Source: Nostocoides sp. Soil756 (GTDB lineage: Bacteria; Actinomycetota; Actinomycetes; Actinomycetales; Dermatophilaceae). Taken from it: a stretch of 62,504 bases of DNA. The stretch spans positions 183,314 to 245,817 of the forward strand of contig NZ_LMSE01000004.1 in NCBI RefSeq assembly GCF_001428065.1, read 5' to 3'. A program made the position numbers and the translations under genes. Numbering within the stretch: the stretch's first letter is position 1; every line of letters begins with the position of its first letter. The notes beneath the pieces were generated by a model, which worked only from the letters and a program-made list of their open reading frames with translations, was not told the DNA's origin and made no database searches. Shown piece after piece: positions 22,969-32,385 of the stretch.

Positions 22969-24413
22969 CCGGTCCCCGCCCCCGGGTGGCGCTGGTCGCG
23001 ACCGCCCGCCCCACCTTCGCCGTCGACGTCGCGAGGGAACGAGCCACGCAGGCACGCGAGCTCCTCGTCGCGCTCGGTGCCGAGGTGACGGGCCCGTCCG
23101 GACTCGTCATGACGCCGGAGGACCTGGACGAGGCCGCCGGCTACTCCTTCGACGACGTCGACCTCGTCGTCAACGTGTGCGCCAGCTTCTCCGACGCCAG
23201 CCCGGCCCTGCGCCTCTACTCCGAGGTGGACGTACCGATCCTCCTCTGGGCCTTCCGAGAGCCGGGCCCGGTCGGGGACCGGCTCTGGCTCAACAGCCTG
23301 TGCGGCGCGAACCTCTTCGGGCACGCCCTCGTCGTCCACGCCGGCCGGGTGCCCCACCTCGTCCACGGCGACCCGGGCGAACCCGCTGTCCGGGAGGCGC
23401 TCACCCGGGCCCTCGCGGGCGACCTCCCGGCCGCCCCCGCCCTGCCCGACGTCGTCGGCGAGCGCGCCGGGGACCCCGACGCGGTCGAGCGCGCGCTCGG
23501 GGCCCTGCGGGGTCGCACCCTCGGTCTCGTCGGCGACGCCCCCACCGGGTTCACCCCCAGCCGGTACGACGCCGACCTGCTCGATGAGTTCTTCGGCATC
23601 GGGGTCGACGAAATCTCGGTCGAGGACATGTTCCAGCGGGTCGCGGCGGTCGACGAGGGGCAGCGGGAGGACGAGCGCCGCGCCGCCGCCGCCGCCCAGC
23701 CGTCCCTCGCCACCCTCGATCCCGCCCAGGTGGCGCTGTCGGCGGGCGTCACGTCGGCGATGCGGAGCTGGGGGGAGGACTCCGGCCTCTCGGGGATGGC
23801 GATCCGCTGCTGGCCCGAGTTCCCGTCCTCGCTCGGCGTCTGCCCGTGTTCCTCGCTGTCGCGGCTCGCCGACGCCGGTACGCCCACGGCGTGTGAGCGG
23901 GACGTCTACGGGGCGGTCACGATGATGCTCCTGGAGGCGCTCGGGTCCGGCACCACCTACCTCGTCGACACCGTCGACCTCGAGACCGACGACAACCTCG
24001 TGCGCCTGTGGCACTGCGGGGCCGCCGCGACGTCGCTGGCCGCCGACCCCTCGGACGCCCGTCAGGACGTCCACTGCAACCGCAAGATCGGGGTCGCCGG
24101 GAACTTCCCGCTGCGCACCGGCCCGGTCGTGATGGCGCGGCTCACCGAGGACCCGGAGCGCGGGGGCCTGCGCCTCCTCCTCGCCTCGGGCGAGTCCGTC
24201 CCGGAACCGAACCGGTTCCAGGGCAACACCGCCGCCGTTCGCCTGGACACCTCCGCGGAGGCGTTCGTCCAGGCCCTCGTCACCGGCGGCTTCCCGCACC
24301 ACACGGTCCTCGCCTGGACCGACGTACGACCCGCCCTCCGCACCGCAGCCGACCGGCTCGGTGTCCCCGTCATCGAGTTCACCACCGCAGAGTCCACAAG
24401 GAGTGCCTCATGA
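22965..24413 (+). CDS. FucI/AraA-type isomerase (probable sulfoquinovose isomerase)
   Basis: 482 residues with the L-fucose isomerase fold. Likely metal ligands are the Glu of TACERDVYG, an Asp in VDTVDLETDDN and the His of LWHCG, matching the Glu-Asp-His set of FucI. In this operon it would interconvert sulfoquinovose and sulfofructose, the step done in E. coli by the unrelated AGE-fold YihS, which is not encoded here. The N-terminal half (residues 1-170) is a Rossmann-like domain. ATGA overlap with the aldolase. Aldose-ketose isomerase is secure; the substrate is inferred. Confidence 0.75.
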   Translation: MTGPRPRVALVATARPTFAVDVARERATQARELLVALGAEVTGPSGLVMTPEDLDEAAGYSFDDVDLVVNVCASFSDASPALRLYSEVDVPILLWAFREPGPVGDRLWLNSLCGANLFGHALVVHAGRVPHLVHGDPGEPAVREALTRALAGDLPAAPALPDVVGERAGDPDAVERALGALRGRTLGLVGDAPTGFTPSRYDADLLDEFFGIGVDEISVEDMFQRVAAVDEGQREDERRAAAAAQPSLATLDPAQVALSAGVTSAMRSWGEDSGLSGMAIRCWPEFPSSLGVCPCSSLSRLADAGTPTACERDVYGAVTMMLLEALGSGTTYLVDTVDLETDDNLVRLWHCGAAATSLAADPSDARQDVHCNRKIGVAGNFPLRTGPVVMARLTEDPERGGLRLLLASGESVPEPNRFQGNTAAVRLDTSAEAFVQALVTGGFPHHTVLAWTDVRPALRTAADRLGVPVIEFTTAESTRSAS

Positions 24414-25717
24414 ACAAGAACGCCTTCGGTCAGCCGCTCAGCCGCCGCACCGCACTGCAGCTCCTCGGGGTCGGCGGTGCCGGTGCCGCCCTCACCGCCT
24501 GCGCCGGCCCGGGGAGCACCGCGGGATCCACCAGCGCCGCGTCCGCCCCCGCCACCGGGAAGCCGACCGGGGCGATCTCCTTCGCCCACTGGCGCGCGGA
24601 GGACAAGGACGTCTTCGCCAAGCTCATCTCCGCCTTCCAGTCGGCCACTCCGGACGTGACCGTGCGCCAGGACATCTCGCCCTCGAACGACTACCAGTCC
24701 TCGGCCCTGCAGCGGATCCGGGGCGGTTCCGTCGGCGACGTCTTCACGGCCTTCCGCGGCGCGCAGTTCGTCGACATGGTCAAGGCCGGCGTGTACACGG
24801 ACATGTCGAAGCAGGCGGTCGTGCAGCAGTACGAGCCCTCGCTCATCACCGCGGGCCAGCAGGACGGCACGCAGTACGGCTTCCCGTACCAGGTCGTCTT
24901 CAACATGCCCGTGACGAACGAGGACATCATCGGCACGGCGACGGGCGGCACCCCGCCCAAGGACTGGCAGTCCTTCCTCGACCTCTGCGACAAGCTCAAG
25001 TCCCAGGGGCTGGTGCCGATCGCGTGGCCCGGCGGAGACCCCGGCAACGCCGGCCAGCTCTTCAACTCGATGGTCATGAACAACGCTCCGAGCGACGACA
25101 TGTGCGCGAAGATCGAGTCGGGCGAGTACAAGTGCACCGACGACTGGTTCCTCACGACGCTGAAGCAGTACCAGCAGCTCAAGCCCTACTTCCAGCCGAA
25201 CTCGACGGGCACGGCGGTCGAGCCCTGCCAGCAGATCTTCGCGACGAAGAAGGCGGCGATGCTCGCCACGGGCAGCTACCACATCGCGGCCATCCGCGCC
25301 CTCGGGGCGACGTTCCCGATGAACGTCATCTCCCCGATCACGACCTCGGCCGAGAAGGCGAAGTACGAGGGCATCTACAACGCCACCTTCATCCTGGGGG
25401 TGAACTCCCACTCCCAGCACCAGGCCGCGGCCTCGGCGTGGCTGGAGTTCCTCTCCCAGCCGGCGAACGCAGGGGAGTACGCGAACGGCACCAGCCAGCA
25501 CGTCACGGTCAAGGGCGTCGAGTACACGAACCCGGACCTGAAGGCCCTGGCGCCCTGGCTGCAGAAGAAGACCCTGCTCGCCCCCCGCTTCCAGTTCAAC
25601 AACCTCGACATCCGCTCCGCCGTCGAGGGTGCCTGCATCGCGGTGGTCGGCGGCAAGTCGCCCGACGCCGCGGCCGCGGACGCCCAGCGCGTGGTGGACC
25701 AGCAGCGCAGCCAGTAG
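24410..25717 (+). CDS. ABC sugar-binding lipoprotein (probable sulfosugar receptor)
   Basis: Extracellular solute-binding protein family 1, 435 residues. N-terminus has a twin-arginine signal (SRRTALQLLG) and a lipobox LTAC, so it is a membrane-anchored lipoprotein, probably Tat exported. FAHWRAEDKDVF and the following pattern fit sugar-binding CUT1 receptors. ATGA overlap with the isomerase, AAGGAG upstream. Ligand inferred from the operon; residues for a sulfonate cannot be assigned by eye. Confidence 0.85.
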   Translation: MNKNAFGQPLSRRTALQLLGVGGAGAALTACAGPGSTAGSTSAASAPATGKPTGAISFAHWRAEDKDVFAKLISAFQSATPDVTVRQDISPSNDYQSSALQRIRGGSVGDVFTAFRGAQFVDMVKAGVYTDMSKQAVVQQYEPSLITAGQQDGTQYGFPYQVVFNMPVTNEDIIGTATGGTPPKDWQSFLDLCDKLKSQGLVPIAWPGGDPGNAGQLFNSMVMNNAPSDDMCAKIESGEYKCTDDWFLTTLKQYQQLKPYFQPNSTGTAVEPCQQIFATKKAAMLATGSYHIAAIRALGATFPMNVISPITTSAEKAKYEGIYNATFILGVNSHSQHQAAASAWLEFLSQPANAGEYANGTSQHVTVKGVEYTNPDLKALAPWLQKKTLLAPRFQFNNLDIRSAVEGACIAVVGGKSPDAAAADAQRVVDQQRSQ

Positions 25718-25730
25718 GAGGAGGAGCGAG

Positions 25731-26684
25731 ATGACCGAGACCCTCCAGGAGAGGTCCCCCCGCGTCGGTGACGGCGAGGCTCGCACCGGGCGGCGGCGTC
25801 GGTCCGCCGCCGCCCGGACCCACCCGGGCCTGTGGCTGTTCCCCCTCCCGGCGCTCGTCCTCTACGTGGTGTTCTTCGCCGGGCCGACGATCCAGGCGTT
25901 CCAGTACTCCATCACCGACTGGGACGGTTTCAGCGCCGCCTACCAGAACGTCGGGGCCACGAACTTCGAGAACATCGCGACGAACGACGACCTCTTCCTG
26001 GGCGCGGCGACGAACAACCTCAAGTTCCTCCTCGTCGTCGTCATCGCCCAGACCGTCCTCTCGCTCCTCCTCGCGGTGCTGCTGCAGCGCAACTCCCGGT
26101 CGTCCACGACCCTGCGGGCCCTGTTCTTCCTGCCGGCGATCCTGTCGTCGGTGTCGGTGGCCTTCGTGTGGAAGTTCATGTACGACCCCAACTTCGGACT
26201 CATCAACCAGGTGCTCGGCGGGATCGGCCTGGACGGCTTGAAGAGCAGCTTCCTCGGCAACGCCTCGACGGCCATCTACTGGGTCGCGCTGACACAGGTG
26301 TGGGCGCACGCGGGCCAGCTGATGGTGATCTTCGTCGCCGGACTCCAGCAGATCCCGGAGGAGCTCTACGAGTCGGCGGCCCTCGACGGTGCGAGCCAGT
26401 GGCAGCGGTTCCGCTTCGTCACGTGGCCCCTCATCGCGCCGGCGACGGCGATCGTCGTGGCGTACACCACGATCCAGTCGTTCAAGGCCTTCGACCTCAT
26501 CCTGGGCCTCGGCGGCAACCCCCCGAAGGGCTCCCTCGACATCCTGTCCACCCGCATCTACACGACGTTCACGAACTCACGGTTCGGTTACGCGGCAGCG
26601 GAGTCCATCGTGTTCATGGTGATCATCGCCCTCGTCAGCTTCCTGCAGCGCAGGGCCGTGCGACTCACCCAGCACGGCGTTTGA
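25731..26684 (+). CDS. ABC sugar permease, MalF-like
   Basis: 317 residues, six predicted helices after a hydrophilic N-terminus rich in Arg. The cytoplasmic EAA loop is EELYESAALDGASQWQRF. Strong ribosome site GGAGGAGG directly upstream of the ATG. Partner of the next permease and the preceding receptor. No ATPase gene accompanies them; a shared MsiK-like ATPase or the one at 58404 would have to serve. Confidence 0.9.
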   Translation: MTETLQERSPRVGDGEARTGRRRRSAAARTHPGLWLFPLPALVLYVVFFAGPTIQAFQYSITDWDGFSAAYQNVGATNFENIATNDDLFLGAATNNLKFLLVVVIAQTVLSLLLAVLLQRNSRSSTTLRALFFLPAILSSVSVAFVWKFMYDPNFGLINQVLGGIGLDGLKSSFLGNASTAIYWVALTQVWAHAGQLMVIFVAGLQQIPEELYESAALDGASQWQRFRFVTWPLIAPATAIVVAYTTIQSFKAFDLILGLGGNPPKGSLDILSTRIYTTFTNSRFGYAAAESIVFMVIIALVSFLQRRAVRLTQHGV

Positions 26685-26697
26685 AAGGAGTGTCGTC

Positions 26698-27513
26698 ATG
26701 GCCGCTTCCCTCACCCGGCGCCTGGTCCTCGGCATCTACGCCGCCATCATCGTCGTGCCTCTCGTGGTCGTCGTCGCCGGCTCGTTCAAGACCACCCAGC
26801 AGCTGTTCCGCTCGCCGTTCGGCCTGCCGTCATCGCTGGCTCCGACGAACTACCGCACCGTCCTCACCGACGCGAGCATGTCGACGGCGTTCGTCAACAG
26901 CGTGATCGTGACCGGCGCCGCGGTGGCCCTGACCCTGGCCATCGGCAGCCTGGCCTCCTACGGCCTCGCCCGCATCCCCGGGTGGCGCGGATGGGTGCTC
27001 TACGGCTTCCTCGTCCTGGGGATGGCCGTTCCCGCCCAGTCGAACATGATCCCGCAGTACGTCCTCTTCCAGAACCTGGGGCTGCTCGACAGCCGTGTCG
27101 GGCTGATCCTGATCGAGATCGTGGCGGCCCTGCCGGTCGCGGTCTTCATCCTGACCGGGTTCATGCGCACGCTGCCTCGCGAGCTGTTCGAAGCCGGGCT
27201 CGTCGACGGCGCCGGCCCCTGGCGCACCTACCGCTCCATCGCGCTGCCGGTCTCGCTGCCGTCCCTGGCGGCCACCGCGATCTTCCTGTTCGTCATCCAG
27301 TGGAACGACCTGCTCTACCCCCTGCTCTTCATCCACGATCCGACGAAGACGACCCTCCCCCTGGCGCTGCTGAACTTCCAGGGCGAGTTCCTGACCAACT
27401 ACCCCCTGCTCTTCACGGGGGTCATCGTGGCCTCGACCCCCTTGGTCATCGCCTACGTCCTCCTCCAGCGCTACTTCGTCGCCGGCATGACCGCCGGCTC
27501 CGTGAAGGGATGA
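26698..27513 (+). CDS. ABC sugar permease, MalG-like
   Basis: 271 residues, six predicted helices, EAA loop RELFEAGLVDGAGPWRTY. Starts 13 nt after the first permease with AAAGGAG upstream and overlaps the glycosidase ATG at its end. CUT1-type permease; forms the transmembrane pair with the previous gene. Confidence 0.9.
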   Translation: MAASLTRRLVLGIYAAIIVVPLVVVVAGSFKTTQQLFRSPFGLPSSLAPTNYRTVLTDASMSTAFVNSVIVTGAAVALTLAIGSLASYGLARIPGWRGWVLYGFLVLGMAVPAQSNMIPQYVLFQNLGLLDSRVGLILIEIVAALPVAVFILTGFMRTLPRELFEAGLVDGAGPWRTYRSIALPVSLPSLAATAIFLFVIQWNDLLYPLLFIHDPTKTTLPLALLNFQGEFLTNYPLLFTGVIVASTPLVIAYVLLQRYFVAGMTAGSVKG

Positions 27514-29837
27514 CCCGGTCCATGGCCGACACCCTCCTCCTGCGGCACGTCCGGCAGGTCCGTACCGACCCCCACGGCTCGAGCGTGACCCTCGACGTCG
27601 ACGCGATCCGTGGCGTCCAGCTCGGGATCATGCCCGGCTGGCTCACCGGCGAGCCGCCGGAGGAGCAGGGGGTGGAGACGGGGATGCCCAACCTGCCCCA
27701 CCTGGACCTCCCACCCACGGACGTGACGCCCTACGCCCTTCGGGTCACGTCCCCCGCCCCGGCGACGGTGCGCCTCACCCTCGCTCCGTCCGACTCGGCC
27801 GCGCTGGACGACGACGGCACGGGCCTGGGCATCGTCGTCGACCCCGACCCCGCCCCGGTCCCGCTGCGGGTCGAGGAGGGTGAGGACGAGGTCGTGGTCA
27901 CCGCCGACCGGGTGCGCCTGCGGGTCGGCCGGCACCCGTTCACCCTCACCGTCGAGGACTCCGGCAGCGGGGAGGTCCTCCTGCGGTCCGCCCACCGACT
28001 GCGCCAGGTCGCGGGGCTGATGATGGCCCCGACCGCGCTCGTCGACGCATCGGGGCTGAGCCTGAACCTCGAACTGTCCCCCGACGAGGACGTCCTCGGC
28101 TTCGGGGAGCAGTTCGGGCGGCTGGTCAAGAACGGGCAGCGTCTCGTCCTGCGCAGCGAAGACGCCTGCGGCACCGGGACGGGCCTGGCCTACAAGCCGG
28201 TCCCGGTGTGGCACTCCACCACCGGGTACACCGGCTTCCTCAACACCGGGGCCGTCGTCACCGCCGACGTCGGGCACCAGCGGCCCTCCGTCCTCGGCCT
28301 CACGGTCGCCGACGACGCCCTCGACCTCTACGTCGTCGCCGGCCCCTCACCCAAGGACCGCCTGACGACCTACACGGCACTCACCGGCCGAGCCGAGGTC
28401 CCCCCGCTGTGGGCGTTCGGCTACTGGATGGGCCGGTGCCGGTACCACGACCGGGAGGAGATGCTCGGCGTCGCCCGCACGATGCGCCGCCACGCCGTCC
28501 CGCTCGACGTGCTCCACCTCGACCCCGACTGGCTCGTCGTCGACCGGCTCAACTGCGACTTCATCTGGAACGAGGAGCGGTTCGGGAACCGGCGCGACTT
28601 CGTCGAGGCCCTCGAGGAGGAGTCGGTCCGGCTCTCGGTGTGGGAGCTGCCCTACCTCGACCCCGCGAGTCCGCGGTTCGCCGAGGCGGAGGAGAAGGGC
28701 TTCCTCGTCCGGCGCACCGACGGCACGCTGGCCGCCATCCAGAAGACCCCCACGCCGGACGGCCGGATGCGCGCGCTCGTCGACTTCACCAACCCCGAGG
28801 CCGCGGCCTGGTGGCAGGCGATGCACGAAGCGTTCCTCGACGACGGGGTCGCGGTGTTCAAGACCGACTTCGGCGAGGCGCTGCCCGACGACGCCGCGCT
28901 CCACGACGGCACCCCGGCCCACCAGGCGCACAACCTCTACCCGCTGCGCTACAACGCGACGGTCAGCGACGCCATCCGCCGGTACACCGGTCGCGCCCCG
29001 CTCGTCTGGGGCCGCAGCGGCTGGGCCGGCTCGCAGCGCTACCCGGGGCAGTGGGGTGGCGACGCGGAGTCCACGGTCGTCGGCATGCAGGCGACCGTGC
29101 GGGGAGGGCTCTCCTACGCCCTCAGCGCCCCGGGGCTCTGGAGCCACGACATCGGCGGCTTCTTCGGGCCCGAGCTCACCCCGGGCCTCTACGTCCGGTG
29201 GACCCAGATGGGTGCGCTCTCGCCCCTGATGCGCGCCCACGGGCTGCGTCCGCGTGAGCCGTGGGCCTTCGGGGACGAGGCGCTCGAGGTGGCACGGCGA
29301 TGGGTGCGGCTGCGGTACTCGCTGCTCCCCACCCTGTGGCAGGTGGCGCACGAGGCGGCCTCCCACGGCTGGCCCGTCATGCGCCCGCTCGCCCTGGAGT
29401 TCCCCGAGGACCCGGTCGCGGCGCAGGTCGACGACGTGTTCATGGTCGGGTCGGACCTCCTCGTGGTCCCGGTGTTCGACGACGGCACGGCACCGGTGCG
29501 CCGGCGCTTCTACGTGCCGGAGGGGACCTGGCACGACATCGTGACGGGGGAGACCTACGACGGGCCCCGGTTCCACGAGGCCGAGCTCGCCCTCGATGCG
29601 ATGCCCGTCCTCGCCCGGGCGGGGTCCCTCATCCCCCGGATCGAGATCGACGAGGCGGTCCGTCACACCGACGACCTCATCGGGCGGCCGTGGACGCTGC
29701 ACGTGTTCGGGCCCACCGCCGAGAAGCACACCCTCGTCGGGTTCGACGGCGCCCCGCTCCACGTCACGCTCTCCGGCGACGCCGTCGCCGCCACCGGTGG
29801 CCAACCCGTCCAGACCCGTGCCGTGCGCCATGGATGA
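27510..29837 (+). CDS. GH31 alpha-glycosidase
   Basis: Retaining glycoside hydrolase, 775 residues. Beta-rich N-terminal domain, then a (beta/alpha)8 barrel with nucleophile Asp453 (FKTDFGE) and acid/base Asp518 (QWGGD), and a C-terminal beta domain. It lacks a signal peptide, so it acts in the cytosol. In this operon it would free sulfoquinovose from sulfoquinovosyl glycerol, but its motifs (KTDFGE, RSGWAGSQRYPGQWGGD, CDFIWNEERF) look closer to YicI alpha-xylosidases than to E. coli YihQ. Substrate is therefore open. The ATG at 27510 overlaps the permease stop; an ATG at 27522 is also possible. Confidence 0.85.
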   Translation: MTRSMADTLLLRHVRQVRTDPHGSSVTLDVDAIRGVQLGIMPGWLTGEPPEEQGVETGMPNLPHLDLPPTDVTPYALRVTSPAPATVRLTLAPSDSAALDDDGTGLGIVVDPDPAPVPLRVEEGEDEVVVTADRVRLRVGRHPFTLTVEDSGSGEVLLRSAHRLRQVAGLMMAPTALVDASGLSLNLELSPDEDVLGFGEQFGRLVKNGQRLVLRSEDACGTGTGLAYKPVPVWHSTTGYTGFLNTGAVVTADVGHQRPSVLGLTVADDALDLYVVAGPSPKDRLTTYTALTGRAEVPPLWAFGYWMGRCRYHDREEMLGVARTMRRHAVPLDVLHLDPDWLVVDRLNCDFIWNEERFGNRRDFVEALEEESVRLSVWELPYLDPASPRFAEAEEKGFLVRRTDGTLAAIQKTPTPDGRMRALVDFTNPEAAAWWQAMHEAFLDDGVAVFKTDFGEALPDDAALHDGTPAHQAHNLYPLRYNATVSDAIRRYTGRAPLVWGRSGWAGSQRYPGQWGGDAESTVVGMQATVRGGLSYALSAPGLWSHDIGGFFGPELTPGLYVRWTQMGALSPLMRAHGLRPREPWAFGDEALEVARRWVRLRYSLLPTLWQVAHEAASHGWPVMRPLALEFPEDPVAAQVDDVFMVGSDLLVVPVFDDGTAPVRRRFYVPEGTWHDIVTGETYDGPRFHEAELALDAMPVLARAGSLIPRIEIDEAVRHTDDLIGRPWTLHVFGPTAEKHTLVGFDGAPLHVTLSGDAVAATGGQPVQTRAVRHG

Positions 29838-30930
29838 CCGCTGGGCCGACCTGGCCGACAAGCTCGTCGTCGTCGCGCGGCTCGCGGACTCCGCGGGGGT
29901 GAGCCGGGTCGTCATCCGGGAGCCGGCCACCCTGGCGTGGTTGTTCGGCGCACGGGTCCACGTCCCCCAGACCCTCGACGCCGCCTGCCTCGACGTGCTC
30001 GTCGAGCCCGGTGTCGGCGGCGCGCCGCCCGGGCTGACCGTCGTGACCAACGCCATCGAGGCGCCGCGTCTGCGGGACACCGAGCTCGCGGGGCTGCCGG
30101 CGTCCTGGGTCGTCGTGCCGTGGTGGGAGCCGCGGGACACCCGGCTGCCCACCGGCGCGGGCACGGGCAGCGACCGGCCCCGCGGGGCCGACGTCGACCT
30201 GTCCGCCCGTCTCACCGCGGCGCGCCGGGTGCTCACCCCCGGTGAGCAGCGACGGCTCGCCCAGGTGGCCCGGGACGCGGCCGCCGCCGCGACCCGCGCC
30301 GCACACCGCATCACCCCGGAGCACAGCGAGTACGCGGCGGCCGGTGCCGTCGCCGACGAGCTGCTGTCCGCGGGTCTCGACCCGGTCGTCCTCATGGTCG
30401 CCGGCGGTGACCGGGGCGGGCGCCACCGGCATCCGCTGCCGACGACAGGACCCCTGGGCGAGCGCGCCATGCTCGTCTGCTGCGCCCGCCGCCACGGGCT
30501 CGTCGCGAGCGTGACGCGGTTCGTGAGCTTCGCCCCGCTCTCGGCGGCGGACCGGGACGCCTACCTGGCCCTCCTCGAGGTCGAGCGGGTCTTCCTCGAC
30601 CGTAGCCGCCCGGGCGCGCGCCTCGGCGACGTCGTCGCCGCCGGAACGGCCGCCTACGCCGGGGCCGGGCTGGAGCCCACCGAGTGGCACCGCCACCACC
30701 AGGGCGGCCTGACAGGCTGGCAGCCGCGGGAGTTCCCCGCGCACGCCGGCAGCGACGTGCGCCTCGCCGCGGGCATGGCCGTCGCGTGGAACCCCAGCAC
30801 CGACCGCTGGAAGGTCGAGGACACCGCCCTCGTCCGCGCCGGAGGTCCCGAGCTCCTCGTGGACGACCCGGCCTGGCCCGCCCTCACCGTCGGCGCCCGC
30901 CGGCGACCCGATGTCCTCGTCCGCACCTGA
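29830..30930 (+). CDS. M24 (pita-bread fold) protein, probably lacking peptidase metal sites
   Basis: 366 residues related to Xaa-Pro aminopeptidase/creatinase proteins: an N-terminal creatinase-like domain and a C-terminal M24-like domain. Active members need two Asp, one His and two Glu. Here the expected Asp positions read MLVCCARRHGLVASVTRF, without those Asp; the His (EWHRHHQGG) and a late Glu (KVEDTALV) remain. It is tightly coupled (stop of the glycosidase overlaps), so it belongs to the operon, but its role is unknown: perhaps a non-proteolytic hydrolase, a binding protein or an oligomer partner. Confidence 0.6.
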   Translation: MDDRWADLADKLVVVARLADSAGVSRVVIREPATLAWLFGARVHVPQTLDAACLDVLVEPGVGGAPPGLTVVTNAIEAPRLRDTELAGLPASWVVVPWWEPRDTRLPTGAGTGSDRPRGADVDLSARLTAARRVLTPGEQRRLAQVARDAAAAATRAAHRITPEHSEYAAAGAVADELLSAGLDPVVLMVAGGDRGGRHRHPLPTTGPLGERAMLVCCARRHGLVASVTRFVSFAPLSAADRDAYLALLEVERVFLDRSRPGARLGDVVAAGTAAYAGAGLEPTEWHRHHQGGLTGWQPREFPAHAGSDVRLAAGMAVAWNPSTDRWKVEDTALVRAGGPELLVDDPAWPALTVGARRRPDVLVRT

Positions 30931-30944
30931 CCCAAGGAGACCCC

Positions 30945-32384
30945 GTGACCGACCCCACGCCCACCGCAGCCCGCCACCTCATCGACGGGCGCTGGGAGGA
31001 CTCGGCCGGGACCGTCGAGGTCCGCAACCCCGCTGACGGGGGTCTCGCCGGCACGGTCGCCTGGGGCACGTCCGAGGACGTGCACCGGGCTGCCGACGCC
31101 GCGGCCGCCGCCCTGGACGCCTGGTCGTCGCGCCCGGCGCGCGCTCGCGCCGACGTCCTGCGGGCGGCAGCGGACGTGGTGGCGGAGCGGGCGCACGACA
31201 TCGGGCGCCTCCTGGCGATCGAGGCGGGCAAGCGGCTGCCCGAGGCCGTCGCCGAGGTGGGCTTCTCGGCGGAGTACTTCCGCTGGTTCGCCGAGGAGGT
31301 GCGCCGACCCGAGGGCGCCGTCGTGCCGCACGAGGTCCCGGGCCGGCGTCACCTCACGCTCCGCCGCCCGGTGGGCGTGGTCGCCTCGTTGTCGCCGTGG
31401 AACTTCCCGTGCTCGATCCAGGCGCGCAAGCTCGCCCCGGCGCTCGCGGCCGGGTGCACGGTCGTGGCGCGGGTCTCGGAGAAGGCGCCGCTGGCGGTGA
31501 CCGAGCTCGTCCGGTGCCTCGTCGACGCGGGCGTCCCCGACGGCGTCGTCAACCTCGTCCACGGCCCGGCCCGCGAACTGACGACCACCCTCGTGGGTCA
31601 CCGCGCCGTACGGGCCGTCAGCTTCACCGGCTCGACCCGGGTCGGGCGCGAGATCATGGCCACGGCCGCGGAGCGGGTCGTCCGGCCCCTCCTCGAGCTC
31701 GGCGGGGACGCCGCCTTCATCGTCTTCGAGGACGCCGACATCGATGCCGCCGTCGAGGGCGCGATGCTCGCGAAGTTCCGCAACACGGGGCAGTCGTGCA
31801 TCGCCGCCAACCGGTTCGTCGTCCACGAGCGGGTCTACGAGGAGTTCACCGGACGGTTCGTCGAGGCGATCGACCGGATGACCGTCGGGGACGGGCTCGC
31901 GGACCCCTGCCCGGACCTGGGGCCCGTCATCGATGCCGAGCGGGCCGACGCCGTCCGAGGGATGGTCTCGCAGGCCCTCGACGCCGGCGCGACGCAGCTG
32001 ACGCGGTCCTTCGACCTCCCGACCGGGGGAGCCTACGTCGCCCCGACCCTGCTCGCGGACGTCCCGACGAGCGCCGCGCTGGGGTGCGAAGAGGTGTTCG
32101 GCCCCGTGGCCGCCGTGTTCCGGTTCAGGGACGAGGAGGAGGCGCTCGCGCTGGCCAACGCCACCGAGATGGGCCTCGCGGGGTACTTCTGGTCCCGAGA
32201 CGTCGGGCGCATCTGGCGGGTCGCGGAACGCCTCGAGGTCGGCATCATCGGGGCCAACACCCCACTGCCGAGTGTCGTCTTCGCGCCCATGGGCGGGGTC
32301 AAGCAGTCCGGGCTCGGCCGCGAGGGTGCGGCAGCCGGGCTCGAGGAGTTCCAGGACGTGCGGTACCTCGCGCTGGGACTGTGA
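30945..32384 (+). CDS. GabD-like aldehyde dehydrogenase (probable sulfolactaldehyde dehydrogenase)
   Basis: NAD(P)-dependent aldehyde dehydrogenase of 479 residues. Catalytic Cys285 in GQSCIAANR and Glu in LLELGGDAAFIVFEDAD; both sites fit the succinate-semialdehyde dehydrogenase group, which includes known 3-sulfolactaldehyde dehydrogenases. It would oxidise the aldolase product to sulfolactate and give NAD(P)H, in place of the E. coli reductase YihU. GTG start with AAGGAGA upstream. Confidence 0.75.
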   Translation: MTDPTPTAARHLIDGRWEDSAGTVEVRNPADGGLAGTVAWGTSEDVHRAADAAAAALDAWSSRPARARADVLRAAADVVAERAHDIGRLLAIEAGKRLPEAVAEVGFSAEYFRWFAEEVRRPEGAVVPHEVPGRRHLTLRRPVGVVASLSPWNFPCSIQARKLAPALAAGCTVVARVSEKAPLAVTELVRCLVDAGVPDGVVNLVHGPARELTTTLVGHRAVRAVSFTGSTRVGREIMATAAERVVRPLLELGGDAAFIVFEDADIDAAVEGAMLAKFRNTGQSCIAANRFVVHERVYEEFTGRFVEAIDRMTVGDGLADPCPDLGPVIDAERADAVRGMVSQALDAGATQLTRSFDLPTGGAYVAPTLLADVPTSAALGCEEVFGPVAAVFRFRDEEEALALANATEMGLAGYFWSRDVGRIWRVAERLEVGIIGANTPLPSVVFAPMGGVKQSGLGREGAAAGLEEFQDVRYLALGL

Positions 32385-32385
32385 C

